Below the pieces are notes generated by a model, which saw nothing but the letters and a program-made list of their open reading frames with translations, was not told where the DNA came from and ran no database searches. A stretch of DNA of 64,000 nt. It comes from Arthrobacter sp. D5-1 (GTDB lineage Bacteria; Actinomycetota; Actinomycetes; Actinomycetales; Micrococcaceae). Location: NCBI RefSeq assembly GCF_017357425.1, contig NZ_CP014571.1:2852001-2916000 (forward strand), written 5' to 3'. Made by a program: the position numbers and the translations under genes. The first letter of the stretch is position 1. The number at the start of each line of letters is the position of its first letter. Below, in pieces: positions 17,577 through 28,512 of this stretch.

Positions 17577-20045
17577 ATGCTGCGTGTTGCCGTTTCCCAA
17601 CTGACGACGCACTTCCGGCGGTTTATCGCCATCGGCCTCGCCGTCATGTTGTCCGTGATGTTCCTCTCCGCCACGCTGATGGTGGGTGCGAGCACGAACG
17701 CTTCCTTGGGGGCCAGCATCGGTGAGGCGTACCGAAACGCTGACCTTGTTGCCACATCCAAGAACGGTGAAGCATTCACCCCGGCCGCTGTGGAGGCTGC
17801 CGTCTCCTCCCCGGCAGTGGAGGAAAGCTACGCGGAGCGTTCCACGTACGTCACGTTCGGGGCCGGCGGCGGAGAGCAGTATGGCCGGCTGCGGAATGCA
17901 GCGCCCGCAGCCTTGGAAGGTGCCGTACTTTCTTCCGGGTCCATGCCGTCGAAGGCCTCTGAGGCTGTGATCGACGTCAAGACAGCCGGGCATCTGGGCC
18001 TTAGCGTTGGCAGCACGCTTGAGCTGCACGGGGCGGGACCTGTCAAGAATGCCAAGGTGACCATCACCGGCCTGATCCAAGCCACCAATGATCCTTTCTC
18101 GTCATCGGCAGCGCAGTTGGTGGCGTCCGAATCGGTCCTGAACGCGGTCCAGGACGCGGGTTCCGGTTTTACCGGAGTGCAGTTCTCGCTCAAGGCCAGC
18201 GAGGACGTGGCCGCCGCCAAGGAGTACATCACCCATCGCATGGAAGCTGCGGGAGCTACCGGGCCTGTGCTGGAAACGGCCCAGGAGAAGGTGACCTCCA
18301 CTGTTGCCATGCTGAGCGCTGGGCAGGACCAGCTGACCATCGTACTGCTCGCGTTCGCCGGCGTGGCCATCCTTGTCTCCACTTTGGTGGTGGCCAACAC
18401 CTTCTCTGTACTTGTGGCACAACGGACCAGGGAGTTGGCGCTCCTGCGCTGCCTCGGTGCCGGGCGGGCACAAATCCGTGGGTCCGTCATGCTCGAAGCC
18501 CTGGTGGTCGGTTTCCTTTCCTCTGTGGTGGGCGTCCTGGCGGCCACGGGCTTGATGACCGGGCTGATTGCCTGGGCCAAGTCCCAGCCTGAGCAGGCCT
18601 TCGCGACGCTGGCTGTACCGCCGTCGGCCATTATCGCCGGCCTGGTGGCAGGAACTTTGTTGACCGTGGTCGCGGCGTTGGTTCCCGCCAAGGCGGCTAC
18701 CGCCGTCGCGCCCCTGGCCGCCTTGCGGCCCAGCGATGACGCATCCGTCCGGAACAAGCGCGGCAAGGTACGCCTTGTGCTGGGCTTGTTGGCCCTGCTG
18801 GGCGGAGCAGCAGCGCTGGTGTACGGCAGCGTCAACGTATCGCTGGGCGTTGCGCTGCTGGGCGGAGCCGCCTCCTTCGTGGGTATTCTCCTGTGCTCCA
18901 CGCTGTTCATCCCCACGGTGGTTGCCCTGGCCGGCAGGCTCGCCGCACCCGCGGGAGTGCCGGGCAAGCTCGCGGCCGTGAACGCCACGCGCAACCCTGC
19001 CCGCACCTCTTCGACCGCGGCCGCGCTGCTCATCGGCGTCACGTTGGTATCGCTCATGATGACGGGTGCGGCCACATCCCGGCAGGCATTCAACGACACC
19101 CTGGCCGAGAACTACCCTGTGGACCTTTCGGCACAGACTGCAGTGGATGGTTCAGTCGACCACCGGCAGGCCCTGGCGAGGATCAAGGCGCTCGACGGCG
19201 TCAGCGCTGCGGTCATGCTGCAGCCGATAGGAACACTGGGCGATTCCGCTGCACCGGACAGCGGCATGACCATCTACGGCCTTTCCGCCGCAGATGCAGC
19301 GTCTGTGCTGCGCGATAACAACCTGAAGCCGGGCCCGGGCATGGTTTACCTTCCAGAAGACTCTCCAGAGGGTGCTGCGACGATCTCGACGGCGGAGGGC
19401 ACGGTTTCGCTCGACGCCAAGGTGCTGCGGACCCGCCACGTCCCGGCGTTTGTGGAAAGCTCCAGCATCGCTGCGTCCCCGCTGCCGGAAACGGCGTCCA
19501 TGGTGTGGGTGAAGCTGGATGATTCCGTCTCTACGGACCGGGTGCAGGCTCTCCAGAAAGACATCGCGGCAGCATTGGGGGTGCAGGAGCGAACCGTCAG
19601 TGGGGCCGCGATCGAGAGGGTGACGTTCAACAGCATCATCGATGTGCTCTTGTTGGTTGTCACCGGTCTGCTTGGTATCGCCGTGGTGATTGCGCTGATC
19701 GGCGTGGCGAACACCTTGTCCCTCTCGGTCCTTGAGCGGACCAGGGAGAACTCCCTCCTCAGGGCCCTTGGCCTCACTCGGGGCCAACTGCGCGGAATGC
19801 TGGCCATCGAAGCCGTGCTCGTCGCAGGCGTGGCCGCAATCATGGGCGCAGGCATGGGAATCGTCTACGGATGGCTGGGGGCGCAGGCAACACTGGGAGG
19901 CGTAGCCAGCGTTGTTCCTGCCGTTCCGTGGATGCAACTGGCCGCAGTCTTCGGGGTGGCCGTGGTGGCCGGACTGCTGGCCTCGGTGATCCCTGCCCGG
20001 CGCGCCGCACGCCTCTCCCCCGTCGAGGGTCTGGCCACCGCCTAA
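17577..20045 (+). CDS. FtsX-family ABC permease
   Basis: The 822-residue permease has an N-terminal membrane segment (about 17-40) and a large extracytoplasmic domain. Three membrane segments follow from about 255 to 370, beginning LTIVLLAFAGVAILVSTLVVANTFSVLVAQRTRELALLRCLGA. A second half repeats the arrangement, ending with VLERTRENSLLRALGLTRGQLRGMLAIEAVLV. The two FtsX domains and doubled layout match stand-alone MacB-like exporters of high-GC Gram-positives. It is co-transcribed with the ATPase. The substrate is not evident. Confidence 0.9.
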   Translation: MLRVAVSQLTTHFRRFIAIGLAVMLSVMFLSATLMVGASTNASLGASIGEAYRNADLVATSKNGEAFTPAAVEAAVSSPAVEESYAERSTYVTFGAGGGEQYGRLRNAAPAALEGAVLSSGSMPSKASEAVIDVKTAGHLGLSVGSTLELHGAGPVKNAKVTITGLIQATNDPFSSSAAQLVASESVLNAVQDAGSGFTGVQFSLKASEDVAAAKEYITHRMEAAGATGPVLETAQEKVTSTVAMLSAGQDQLTIVLLAFAGVAILVSTLVVANTFSVLVAQRTRELALLRCLGAGRAQIRGSVMLEALVVGFLSSVVGVLAATGLMTGLIAWAKSQPEQAFATLAVPPSAIIAGLVAGTLLTVVAALVPAKAATAVAPLAALRPSDDASVRNKRGKVRLVLGLLALLGGAAALVYGSVNVSLGVALLGGAASFVGILLCSTLFIPTVVALAGRLAAPAGVPGKLAAVNATRNPARTSSTAAALLIGVTLVSLMMTGAATSRQAFNDTLAENYPVDLSAQTAVDGSVDHRQALARIKALDGVSAAVMLQPIGTLGDSAAPDSGMTIYGLSAADAASVLRDNNLKPGPGMVYLPEDSPEGAATISTAEGTVSLDAKVLRTRHVPAFVESSSIAASPLPETASMVWVKLDDSVSTDRVQALQKDIAAALGVQERTVSGAAIERVTFNSIIDVLLLVVTGLLGIAVVIALIGVANTLSLSVLERTRENSLLRALGLTRGQLRGMLAIEAVLVAGVAAIMGAGMGIVYGWLGAQATLGGVASVVPAVPWMQLAAVFGVAVVAGLLASVIPARRAARLSPVEGLATA

Positions 20046-20055
20046 GGCAGCAACG

Positions 20056-20161
20056 CTCTCTCACATCATCACGCCAAACGAGAATCGCTCTCTCACTTCC
20101 CGCGGTCATACTGTCGGAAAGTGAGAGAGCGATTGCTCTTTATGGATGGTATGTGAGAGAG
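20056..20161. repeat. Four CTCTCTCAC boxes forming inverted repeats between convergent genes
   Basis: CTCTCTCAC occurs at 20056-20064 and 20088-20096, and its complement at 20121-20129 and 20153-20161. The inner pair extends to a 16-bp perfect arm (AATCGCTCTCTCACTT at 20083-20098 with its complement at 20119-20134). The outer pair brackets it. The element fills the gap between the FtsX permease and metG and probably works as a bidirectional terminator. The same box makes up the tandem array at 12086. Confidence 0.88.
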
Positions 20162-20165
20162 GGTC

Positions 20166-21725
20166 CTAAGCTTCAGCGGGCTCTTCGAAGCGGGGGAAGA
20201 TCGGGGCTGGAGCCGGCAACTGCGTGCCTGCAAAGATCGGCGTGGCGATCGCGGCGAACTGCCTCGCCTCGCCTTCGGCCTGGCCCAGGACTTCGAGCAG
20301 CTTGGCGGACGACGACGGCATGACCGGCTGGGCGAGGATCGCTACGATCCTTACTACCTCCAAAGTGACATACAAAACCGTGTTCATGCGCGCGATGTCG
20401 GTCTTCCGCAGCACCCAGGGGGCCTGGTCGGCAAAGTAGGCGTTGGTATCGCCCAATACGGTCCAGATGGCTTCCAGCGCGCGGCTGAATTCCTGCTTGT
20501 CGAAGGCTGAGCGGGCTGTTTCCAGCAACTCCCCTGCCTGCGTCAGCAAGGCAGTGTCCTCCGACGTGAACTCTCCGGGCACCGGGACCTTGCCTTCACA
20601 GTTCTTCGCCACCATGGACAACGAACGCTGGGCAAGGTTTCCGAAGTTGTTGGCGAGGTCCGAGTTCATGCGGCCCACGATCGCTTCGTGGTTGTAGTTG
20701 CCGTCCGCACCGAACGGAACTTCGCGGAGGAAGAAGTACCGGCACTGGTCCAAACCGTACTGCGCCACAAAGTCCTGCGGCGCGACGACGTTGCCCAGGG
20801 ACTTGGACATCTTCACGCCATTGTTGGTGAGGAAGCCGTGGATCATGACGCGCTGTGGCAGCTCAAGCCCGGCGCTCATGAGGAACGCAGGCCAGTAGAT
20901 CGCGTGGAAACGCGAAATATCCTTGCCGATGACGTGGACGTCGGCAGGCCAGAACTTCTTGAAGGATTCCGACTCGACGTCGGGGTAGCCAACGCCGGTG
21001 AGGTAGTTGGTCAGGGCATCAACCCAGACGTACATGACGTGCTTCTCATCGCCGGGAACAGGAACACCCCAGTCAAAGGTGGTGCGGCTGATGGACAGAT
21101 CCTCGAGACCACGCTTGACGAAGCTGATGACCTCGTTGAAGCGGGACTGCGGAGCGCCGAACTCAGGCTGCGCCTCATAAAGGGCAAGGAGCTTCTCCTG
21201 GTAGCTGGAAAGCCGGAAGAAGTAGCTTTCCTCCGCGGTCCAGGTGACCAGCGTGTCCGTCTCCTTGGAGTAACGGAGACCGTCCTCTTTCACCACGGTG
21301 TCGTCTTCGACGTAGTATGCCTCGTCACGGACGGAGTACCAGCCCTCGTATTTGGACAGGTAGATGTCGCCGTTGGCTTCCATCTTCTTCCAGATGGCCT
21401 GCGAGGCGGCGTAGTGGTCCTGGTCGGTGGTGCGGATGAAGCGGTCATGGGAGATGCCCAGGTCCTGGCTCATCTGCTTGAACGCAGCCGAGTTGCGGTC
21501 GGCGAGTTGCTTGGCAGTGATGCCTTCCTTCTCGGCAGACTGCTGCATCTTGAGTCCGTGCTCGTCCGTTCCGGTCATGAAGAACACTTCATGACCGTCA
21601 AGGCGCTTGAAGCGCGCCATGGCATCAGTTGCAATGACCTCGTAGGCGTGGCCGATGTGCGGCACGCCGTTGGGGTAGCTGATTGCGGTGGTGATGTAGA
21701 ACGGGGATTTCTCTGGAGACGTCAC
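20166..21725 (-). CDS. metG: Methionine-tRNA ligase
   Basis: Class I synthetase of 519 residues, the short form without the C-terminal tRNA-binding domain. [13 protein letters not shown] carries the HIGH motif, KMSKSLGN is the KMSKS loop, and [11 protein letters not shown] and [11 protein letters not shown] are family segments. The region between has no zinc-knuckle cysteine set, as in MetG2-type enzymes. The GTG at 21725 is the start, with AAGGTAAC upstream. It lies 34 bases after the ATPase gene of the second exporter and could be read from the same transcript. Confidence 0.96.
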   Translation of the reverse strand: MTSPEKSPFYITTAISYPNGVPHIGHAYEVIATDAMARFKRLDGHEVFFMTGTDEHGLKMQQSAEKEGITAKQLADRNSAAFKQMSQDLGISHDRFIRTTDQDHYAASQAIWKKMEANGDIYLSKYEGWYSVRDEAYYVEDDTVVKEDGLRYSKETDTLVTWTAEESYFFRLSSYQEKLLALYEAQPEFGAPQSRFNEVISFVKRGLEDLSISRTTFDWGVPVPGDEKHVMYVWVDALTNYLTGVGYPDVESESFKKFWPADVHVIGKDISRFHAIYWPAFLMSAGLELPQRVMIHGFLTNNGVKMSKSLGNVVAPQDFVAQYGLDQCRYFFLREVPFGADGNYNHEAIVGRMNSDLANNFGNLAQRSLSMVAKNCEGKVPVPGEFTSEDTALLTQAGELLETARSAFDKQEFSRALEAIWTVLGDTNAYFADQAPWVLRKTDIARMNTVLYVTLEVVRIVAILAQPVMPSSSAKLLEVLGQAEGEARQFAAIATPIFAGTQLPAPAPIFPRFEEPAEA

Positions 21726-21759
21726 TCTAAGAAGTTACCTTTTTTTGGGATGAAATAGC

Positions 21760-22515
21760 TTAGTTAAGTTCGGTCAGCGTATCGCTGAGCCGCACCAGCT
21801 CGTGGTCATGGGAGGCCACCAGGACAGCGATGCCATCGCTCGTGGTGTCCTTCAGGATCCCGATAATGCGGTTGGCTGCTGCCCGGTCCAGGCTGGCCGT
21901 GGGTTCATCCACTACCAGCACACGGGTGCCCAGGATCAGCGCGCGGGCGATGGCGACGCGCTGGCGCTCACCGCCGGAGAGCTGTGCGGGACGGTGCCGC
22001 ATGCGGCGACCCAGGCCCACCAGGTCCAGGAGGTCCTTGGCCATTTCCGTCCGCTGTTCCACTTCGCCATCGGGCACCGCGGGAAGCAGGACGTTCTCCA
22101 GGGCGCTCATGCCGTCGATCAGGGCGCCGCCCTGGTCCACATAGCCGATGAGCGCGCGGCGGCGGTCAGCAATTTCGTCATCGCCCATGGTGTCCAGCGG
22201 CACGCCCTCCCAAAAGACCTTGCCCGACGTCGGGAGCGTCAGTCCGGCGCTCACGGTCAAGATGCTGGTCTTGCCGGAGCCGCTTCGTCCGGCGATGCAG
22301 TGCATCTCACCGGCGTGCAGGGTGAGGTTGAAGTCGTCAACGACGTCCACTTCCTCGGCGCCGCCCTTGTCGCCGCCGTAGTGGATGGTCACGCGGCTCA
22401 ATTCCAAGGGGGTTGCGTGGTCGGAGGCCTTCACGATCGTGTTGGCGCGGGTCTGCAGCGACTCTTCCGTGGATTCCGGGGTGGCCGCCAGCTCGGGGTT
22501 GAGTTTGTCAGTCAT
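21760..22515 (-). CDS. ABC transporter ATP-binding protein of second exporter
   Basis: The 251 residues start at the ATG at 22515 (MTDKLNPELAATPES). Walker A is GRSGSGKTS, the signature is LSGGERQRVAIARAL, Walker B is VLVVDEPTASLD and the H-loop is VASHDHE. Q-loop GYVDQGGALIDGMSALENVLLP fits the MacB/LolD group. The ATG overlaps the permease stop by four bases (ATGA), so translation is coupled. The first ~45 residues are a polar extension. Confidence 0.92.
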   Translation of the reverse strand: MTDKLNPELAATPESTEESLQTRANTIVKASDHATPLELSRVTIHYGGDKGGAEEVDVVDDFNLTLHAGEMHCIAGRSGSGKTSILTVSAGLTLPTSGKVFWEGVPLDTMGDDEIADRRRALIGYVDQGGALIDGMSALENVLLPAVPDGEVEQRTEMAKDLLDLVGLGRRMRHRPAQLSGGERQRVAIARALILGTRVLVVDEPTASLDRAAANRIIGILKDTTSDGIAVLVASHDHELVRLSDTLTELN

Positions 22516-25322
22516 TTGACTACTTTCGTTGCAATCGGAATCCAGCAAATTACGGCCAGCAGACCGGCCAGACCGGCCCACAGGGCCGCGTAGGGAGCCA
22601 GCAGCAGTCCCAGCCCCAAGGCGCCAAGGACGCCCAAGGGAAGAGCCACTGTGCCTACAAGTGCGTTCTCGAAGAAGCGGACCTGGCCCAGCATGTCCGG
22701 GTTCCAGCCCATGGCCTTCAAGGTACCGAGGTACTCCCGCTTGGCATGGAGTTCAAAGCGCCCGGTCACAAGGGTCAGCAGCAAGCCCACCACGACTCCA
22801 AAGACCGCCAGGATGACGCTCGGCAAAGCGATGCTTGCAGCTGCCAGGCCACTCAAAGCACTGGCACCGGCTGCGCGGGGGATGTCAATCAGCAGGGCGA
22901 TCAGGGCACCCACTGCAGCGCCGAACACGCCTACTGCCACGGCAAGGGAGATGGAGTTGAACCGGTTGGTGGTGAGCTGCCGGTTGGCGAACGTCAACGG
23001 GGAATCCACCGTTACCAGGCGGTCATCGTGCTGCGGTTCCTGGTCGATCACTACACGGTGACGCAGCTGCTGGGCTGCCAGCAGCGCGGCTCCGCTGTAG
23101 ATGATGAGCATGGTCACGGAAACAATGACGGTGGCAATATTCCAGCTGAGCAGGCTCAGGACGAGACCGGCCGCAGCAAGGGCCGCAGCTCCCACCGCAA
23201 ACTCTTCAAGGACCCAGGACCGGATGCGTTTCTGCGTCCAGCCCATCGCCCTGAGAATGCCTGCTTCGCTCCGGCGTTGGCGGATGTAGCTGACCGTCGA
23301 GGCGCCTGTCAGGAGAGTTGCGCCCAAGAGCGTCAGGAAGAGCAGGGTGATGTTGGTACCGGTCAGCGAACCGGAGACGGCATCGGCGGCATCCTGGCGG
23401 ACCCAGGACTGCTGGACGGTGCCCAACGGTGATTCCTTGCCGGCGTCGTCCTTGCTGTAGCCGGGAACAAAGATATTGGCATCTTCGCGCGCGGAACCTG
23501 CAACGACTGTGGCTTCAAGGCCGAGCCCGCGAATCTGCGTGGCCAGCTTCTCAACCTCGGGCTGGGCCGTTTTCCAGTTGCCGGCGGCCGAGGCCTTGAC
23601 CCGGACGGCGTCAATAACGTCGGCGTTGGTGTCGTAGCCACGGGCTGCGGCTAGACCGTAGTAATCGGTGATGGCACCGGCGGACTGGCTGACCAGGCCC
23701 GTAGCGCTCAACGAAGGCTTCAGTTCCGTGCCTTCGACATCCTTGCCCTCAGCGTCCTTGGTGAGCGTCATCGGCGTGGGATCGTAGCCGCCCAGAGGCA
23801 GCTTGTTGACGTCCCCGGCTGCTGACTGGACGTCGGCGGGGTCAAACGTGCCGTACACCATGGGCAGCGGCGCGGCCGGCTTCTTGCCTGTTTCCAGGTC
23901 CTCGCGGTAGGAGCGCTCATCGACTGGTTTGCGCTGCGTCTGGTCCACGGCGGCACCGAAGGAGGACTTCTCAGGCAGGCGGTTGACCGTCACCCAGTCC
24001 CCCGGCGTCGCGCTCTTGTCCGAAGCGCCGTTGGAAGCTTCGTCGCCGTCCTTGTACTTGGGGGCTGCTGCAAACGCCGCGCTCCAGGTGGCGGGGTTGT
24101 ACAGGCCTTGGCTGAAGGAAGCCGTGCTTCCGAGCAGCTTGCTGTGATCTGTTGAACCCGGCCATTCGAGGGCGAAGGGCGACTTGGACACGAAGGGGAG
24201 GTAATCCTTGTCCAGGCTCCGCGTCACCGTGCCGACCTCATTGACTACCTTGCCACTGGCATCCAGTTCCTCGATCTTCACCGAGTACTGCAGGTCAAGG
24301 GAGGTGCCGGAGCGGACAATCAGCGGGATGGCCTGGGAATCGTCAGTCAGCAAACCGTCACGCTTGGCCTGCTGGTACTGGGTCATCAGCGGCGCCCAGT
24401 ACTTGAGCTTGACGCCCAGAAAGTCAGGACCTTCTTCCAACTGGTCCATGCTGAGGCCTGTGGTGAAAAGGCTTTCGAAGTGGCGTCCGATTGCTCCTGC
24501 GTCACGCGCATCGGCCGGCGGAGCCTTCTCAAGGGGTGCCAGGAAGTCGCCTGCGGATCCCAACAGCGCCCTTTCGGCGGCGGGGTCCACCGCGACGACG
24601 GACTCGGTCACCTCAGGGGCTAGGGGCAGCGCCACCGAGAGGTTGAAAAGATTGTGCTCGGAGCCAAGTGCGGGAGCCGGGAATTTGATGCCGGTCTCGC
24701 CTTCGGGTCCGGCGATCCTGACGTTGGAGCCGCCCGCAGCCTGCTCCTGGATCAAGCGGCCCTTGCCCAAGGTGCCCTCTGCGCTGGTCTTGAAGAGCGT
24801 CTGCTGGTTCACACCGTCAGAACTCGTGGCAGAGGCCGTCAGGCGGTACTTCTTGGGGGTATCGGACAACACCGATTCCGCAGCGGGCCATTTGCTGGAA
24901 TCCATGGCCGAAGGATCCCCCGCGGTCACGGCTCCGGCCAGGCCGGCGTTGTACCCGAGGTAGTCCATGGCATTGAGGCGGGGAGCCTCCAGGTTCTGCG
25001 AAACGCGCGAAACCAGGCTGATGGGTGCGGCCACAGCCGTTTGGCCCATGGTGCGGATCTTCTCCAGCTGCTCAAAGCTGATGCCGCCTTGGCCGTTGGC
25101 GATTTCCGGCTGGATCAAAGCACCGCCGTCGCCATCTTGGGCCTGGTCCGGCTTGGCCTGGACCAGGATGTCGTAGAGTCCCCGCGAGTTCTCATCCACT
25201 GTCCGGTTCAAAGCAGCCTGTGACTGGCTTTGGACGAGGACGGACAAGCACATTGCGACGATCAAAATGGCCGCGGTCAGCAGCAGCACACGGCTTCTGA
25301 TGAACCTTTGGACGGCGTTCAT
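22512..25322 (-). CDS. Large FtsX-type ABC permease of second exporter
   Basis: The 936 residues start at the ATG at 25322 (MNAVQRFIRSRVLLL), with GGGAGCC upstream. A signal-anchor segment (about 13-33) is followed by an unusually long extracytoplasmic region of roughly 600 residues without clear membrane segments. The membrane helices follow, with FtsX features (SYIRQRRSEAGILRAMGWTQKRI and ELHAKREYLGTLKAMGWNPDML). The export substrate is unknown. The long external domain suggests interaction with periplasmic or cell-wall partners. Confidence 0.87.
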   Translation of the reverse strand: MNAVQRFIRSRVLLLTAAILIVAMCLSVLVQSQSQAALNRTVDENSRGLYDILVQAKPDQAQDGDGGALIQPEIANGQGGISFEQLEKIRTMGQTAVAAPISLVSRVSQNLEAPRLNAMDYLGYNAGLAGAVTAGDPSAMDSSKWPAAESVLSDTPKKYRLTASATSSDGVNQQTLFKTSAEGTLGKGRLIQEQAAGGSNVRIAGPEGETGIKFPAPALGSEHNLFNLSVALPLAPEVTESVVAVDPAAERALLGSAGDFLAPLEKAPPADARDAGAIGRHFESLFTTGLSMDQLEEGPDFLGVKLKYWAPLMTQYQQAKRDGLLTDDSQAIPLIVRSGTSLDLQYSVKIEELDASGKVVNEVGTVTRSLDKDYLPFVSKSPFALEWPGSTDHSKLLGSTASFSQGLYNPATWSAAFAAAPKYKDGDEASNGASDKSATPGDWVTVNRLPEKSSFGAAVDQTQRKPVDERSYREDLETGKKPAAPLPMVYGTFDPADVQSAAGDVNKLPLGGYDPTPMTLTKDAEGKDVEGTELKPSLSATGLVSQSAGAITDYYGLAAARGYDTNADVIDAVRVKASAAGNWKTAQPEVEKLATQIRGLGLEATVVAGSAREDANIFVPGYSKDDAGKESPLGTVQQSWVRQDAADAVSGSLTGTNITLLFLTLLGATLLTGASTVSYIRQRRSEAGILRAMGWTQKRIRSWVLEEFAVGAAALAAAGLVLSLLSWNIATVIVSVTMLIIYSGAALLAAQQLRHRVVIDQEPQHDDRLVTVDSPLTFANRQLTTNRFNSISLAVAVGVFGAAVGALIALLIDIPRAAGASALSGLAAASIALPSVILAVFGVVVGLLLTLVTGRFELHAKREYLGTLKAMGWNPDMLGQVRFFENALVGTVALPLGVLGALGLGLLLAPYAALWAGLAGLLAVICWIPIATKVVK

Positions 25323-25415
25323 TGGGCTCCCTGAGACCTTGATTGCGGGCGCGCACACAGAGACCGGAATTCCTCAAAAGACACAAGGGAATACCGGGCT
25401 TTAGGTGCAAAAGTT

Positions 25416-25475
25416 GTGGCCGGCCTGCTGCCGGGTCCGAATCCCGGACCCAGCCATTGTAAGCAGACCGGCCAC
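25416..25475 (-). terminator. Nested hairpin after serA
   Basis: Outer arms GTGGCCGGCCTGCT (25416-25429) and its near-complement (25462-25475, one mismatch) enclose a perfect 7-bp hairpin GGGTCCG-AATCC-CGGACCC (25433-25451). It is 62 bases past the serA stop and is followed on the minus strand by AACTTTTGC. I see no gene in 25323-25537. Confidence 0.65.
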
Positions 25476-25537
25476 GCCTGCGTGCCAAAGGTGTGTCGCC
25501 GGCACGCGAACTCAGCTGATGGAAATCAGTTGCAGCC

Positions 25538-27133
25538 CTAGTCCTCCAGATCCACTTCCCGGACCATGTCGGCTCCGATGCCGGCCTTGATGGCCTCCAG
25601 GACCTGCTGCGGAACAGAGCTGTCGATGGTCAGGAGCGCAAGAACCTGGCCGCCTTCAGTCTGGCGGGCCACCTGCATTCCGCCGATGTTGATGTTGTTC
25701 ATGCCCAGAATGTGTCCGATGGTGCCAATGACGCCGGGACGGTCTGCATAGGCCACCACAACCAGGTGCTCGCTGATGGGGATTTCGACGTCGTACCCGT
25801 TGACACCCACGAGCTTCTCCACCTGCTTGGGCCCCGTGAGGGTACCGGCTACGGAGATCTGGGAACCATCGCTGAGGGCACCGCGGATGGTCAGGACGTT
25901 GCGGTAGTCCTCAGCATCCGGGGTGGTGATGAGGCGGGTGTTGATTCCGCGCTGTTCGGCGATCACAGGAGCATTCACGTAGGAGACCTGCTCGGTCACC
26001 ACATCGGCGAAAACGCCCTTCAGTGCGGCAAGTTCGAGCACCTTGACGTCCAGGGCGGCAATTTCGCCCGCCACTTCCACATCGATCTGGGTAAGGGAAG
26101 CGTGGGTCAGCGCAGTGAAGATCCGGCCCAGCTTTTCGATCAGCGGGATGCCTGGACGGACATCCGGAGCGATGACGCCGCCGGCGACGTTGACAGCGTC
26201 AGGCACCAGCTCGCCGGCAAGTGCCAGGCGAACAGACTTGGCCACCGAGACGCCGGCTTTCTCCTGTGCTTCGTCAGTGGAAGCACCCAGGTGCGGGGTC
26301 ACAATGACGTTGTCGAACTCGAAGAACGGCAGGTCCGTGCTGGGTTCCTTGACGAAGACGTCCACACCGGCGCCGGCGATCTGGCCTTCCTTCAGGGCAA
26401 CATGGAGTGCTTCCTCGTCCACCAGGCCGCCACGGGCTACGTTGACCACGTAGGCCGTTTCCTTCATCTTGCGGAAGGCGTCGGCTCCCAGCATGCCCAC
26501 CGTTTCCGGCGTCTTGGGCATGTGGATGGTGATGAAGTCGGAATTCTCCAGAAGTTCATCCAAGGTGACCAGCTTGACGCCCAGCTGGGCAGCGCGGGCT
26601 GAAGTGATGTAGGGGTCGTACGCAAGGATCTGGGTATCGAAACCCTGGAGGCGCGCTGCAACCAAAGCACCGATGCGGCCCAGGCCGATGATGCCGATCT
26701 TCTTCTCGAAGAGTTCAATTCCCGTGTACTTGGAGCGCTTCCACTCACCGTTCTTCAGCGCAGAGCTGGCCTGCGGAATGTGGCGGGCCAAGCTGAGGAT
26801 GTGCCCTACCGTGAGCTCGGCGGCGGAGACGATGTTGGACGTCGGGGCGTTGACTACCATGACGCCTGCCTGTGTGGCGGCCTTAATGTCCACGTTGTCC
26901 AGCCCAACACCCGCGCGGGCGATGACTTTCAAGTTCTTCGCGGCGGCAATGGCTTCGGCATCCACCTGGGTAGCCGAGCGAACCAAAATGGCGTCAACGT
27001 CAACGATTGCGGACAGCAGCTGGGAACGGTCTGCGCCGTCGGTCTGGCGGATTTCGAAGTCCGGGCCCAGAGCCTCGACTGTGGCGGGCGAAAGTTCCTC
27101 GGCGAGGAGGACGACGGGTTTGCTGGCTGACAC
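25538..27133 (-). CDS. serA: D-3-phosphoglycerate dehydrogenase, long form
   Basis: Oxidises 3-phosphoglycerate, the first step of serine synthesis. The 531 residues from the GTG at 27133 match the long mycobacterial type: substrate and NAD domains (GLGRIGALVAARLQGFD, VNVARGGLVDE, TPHLGASTDEAQEKAG), an intervening ASB domain, and a C-terminal ACT domain (VVAYADRPGVIGTIGHILGMNNINIGG). The ACT domain suggests serine feedback inhibition. Upstream is AAGGTGCC. The frame continues to 27307 without family resemblance. Confidence 0.96.
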   Translation of the reverse strand: MSASKPVVLLAEELSPATVEALGPDFEIRQTDGADRSQLLSAIVDVDAILVRSATQVDAEAIAAAKNLKVIARAGVGLDNVDIKAATQAGVMVVNAPTSNIVSAAELTVGHILSLARHIPQASSALKNGEWKRSKYTGIELFEKKIGIIGLGRIGALVAARLQGFDTQILAYDPYITSARAAQLGVKLVTLDELLENSDFITIHMPKTPETVGMLGADAFRKMKETAYVVNVARGGLVDEEALHVALKEGQIAGAGVDVFVKEPSTDLPFFEFDNVIVTPHLGASTDEAQEKAGVSVAKSVRLALAGELVPDAVNVAGGVIAPDVRPGIPLIEKLGRIFTALTHASLTQIDVEVAGEIAALDVKVLELAALKGVFADVVTEQVSYVNAPVIAEQRGINTRLITTPDAEDYRNVLTIRGALSDGSQISVAGTLTGPKQVEKLVGVNGYDVEIPISEHLVVVAYADRPGVIGTIGHILGMNNINIGGMQVARQTEGGQVLALLTIDSSVPQQVLEAIKAGIGADMVREVDLED

Positions 27134-27350
27134 GGGGAGGCACCTTACTTTGGACAACTTTGGGACAGGACTGGACAAGGAGCGGATGCGTGGCCCGGGG
27201 CACGGCGCCGGGACCAGCCCAGAATATCGAATCCGGGCAGGGATTCCGGTGCCGGAGGGGGATGTTACGGCCGGGCCGGTAGCCGTTGTGAAGAAGTTCA
27301 CAGCCAAGGAGGCTGATGAAAACGGGAGCGAAATGCCGGTGATACGGCAA

Positions 27351-27381
27351 CGCCCGCCCGGCTTTGTCCACCGGGCGGGCG
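27351..27381 (-). terminator. GC-rich hairpin after ilvC
   Basis: Perfect 11-bp stem CGCCCGCCCGG/CCGGGCGGGCG with a 9-base loop, 40 bases past the ilvC stop. There is no U-tract on the minus strand. Apart from this and the serA upstream region I see nothing in 27134-27420. Confidence 0.6.
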
Positions 27382-27420
27382 CGTCGTTATGGCGGAGGCC
27401 GTCAGGCCGGCGCCAAAGGA

Positions 27421-28512
<1,092 letters not shown>

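Noticed and set aside
27320..27343. Short frame ATG-AAA-ACG after AAGGAGG upstream of serA, plus strand
   Set aside because: Eight codons with a good ribosome binding site, but no downstream gene on that strand for it to regulate; probably chance.
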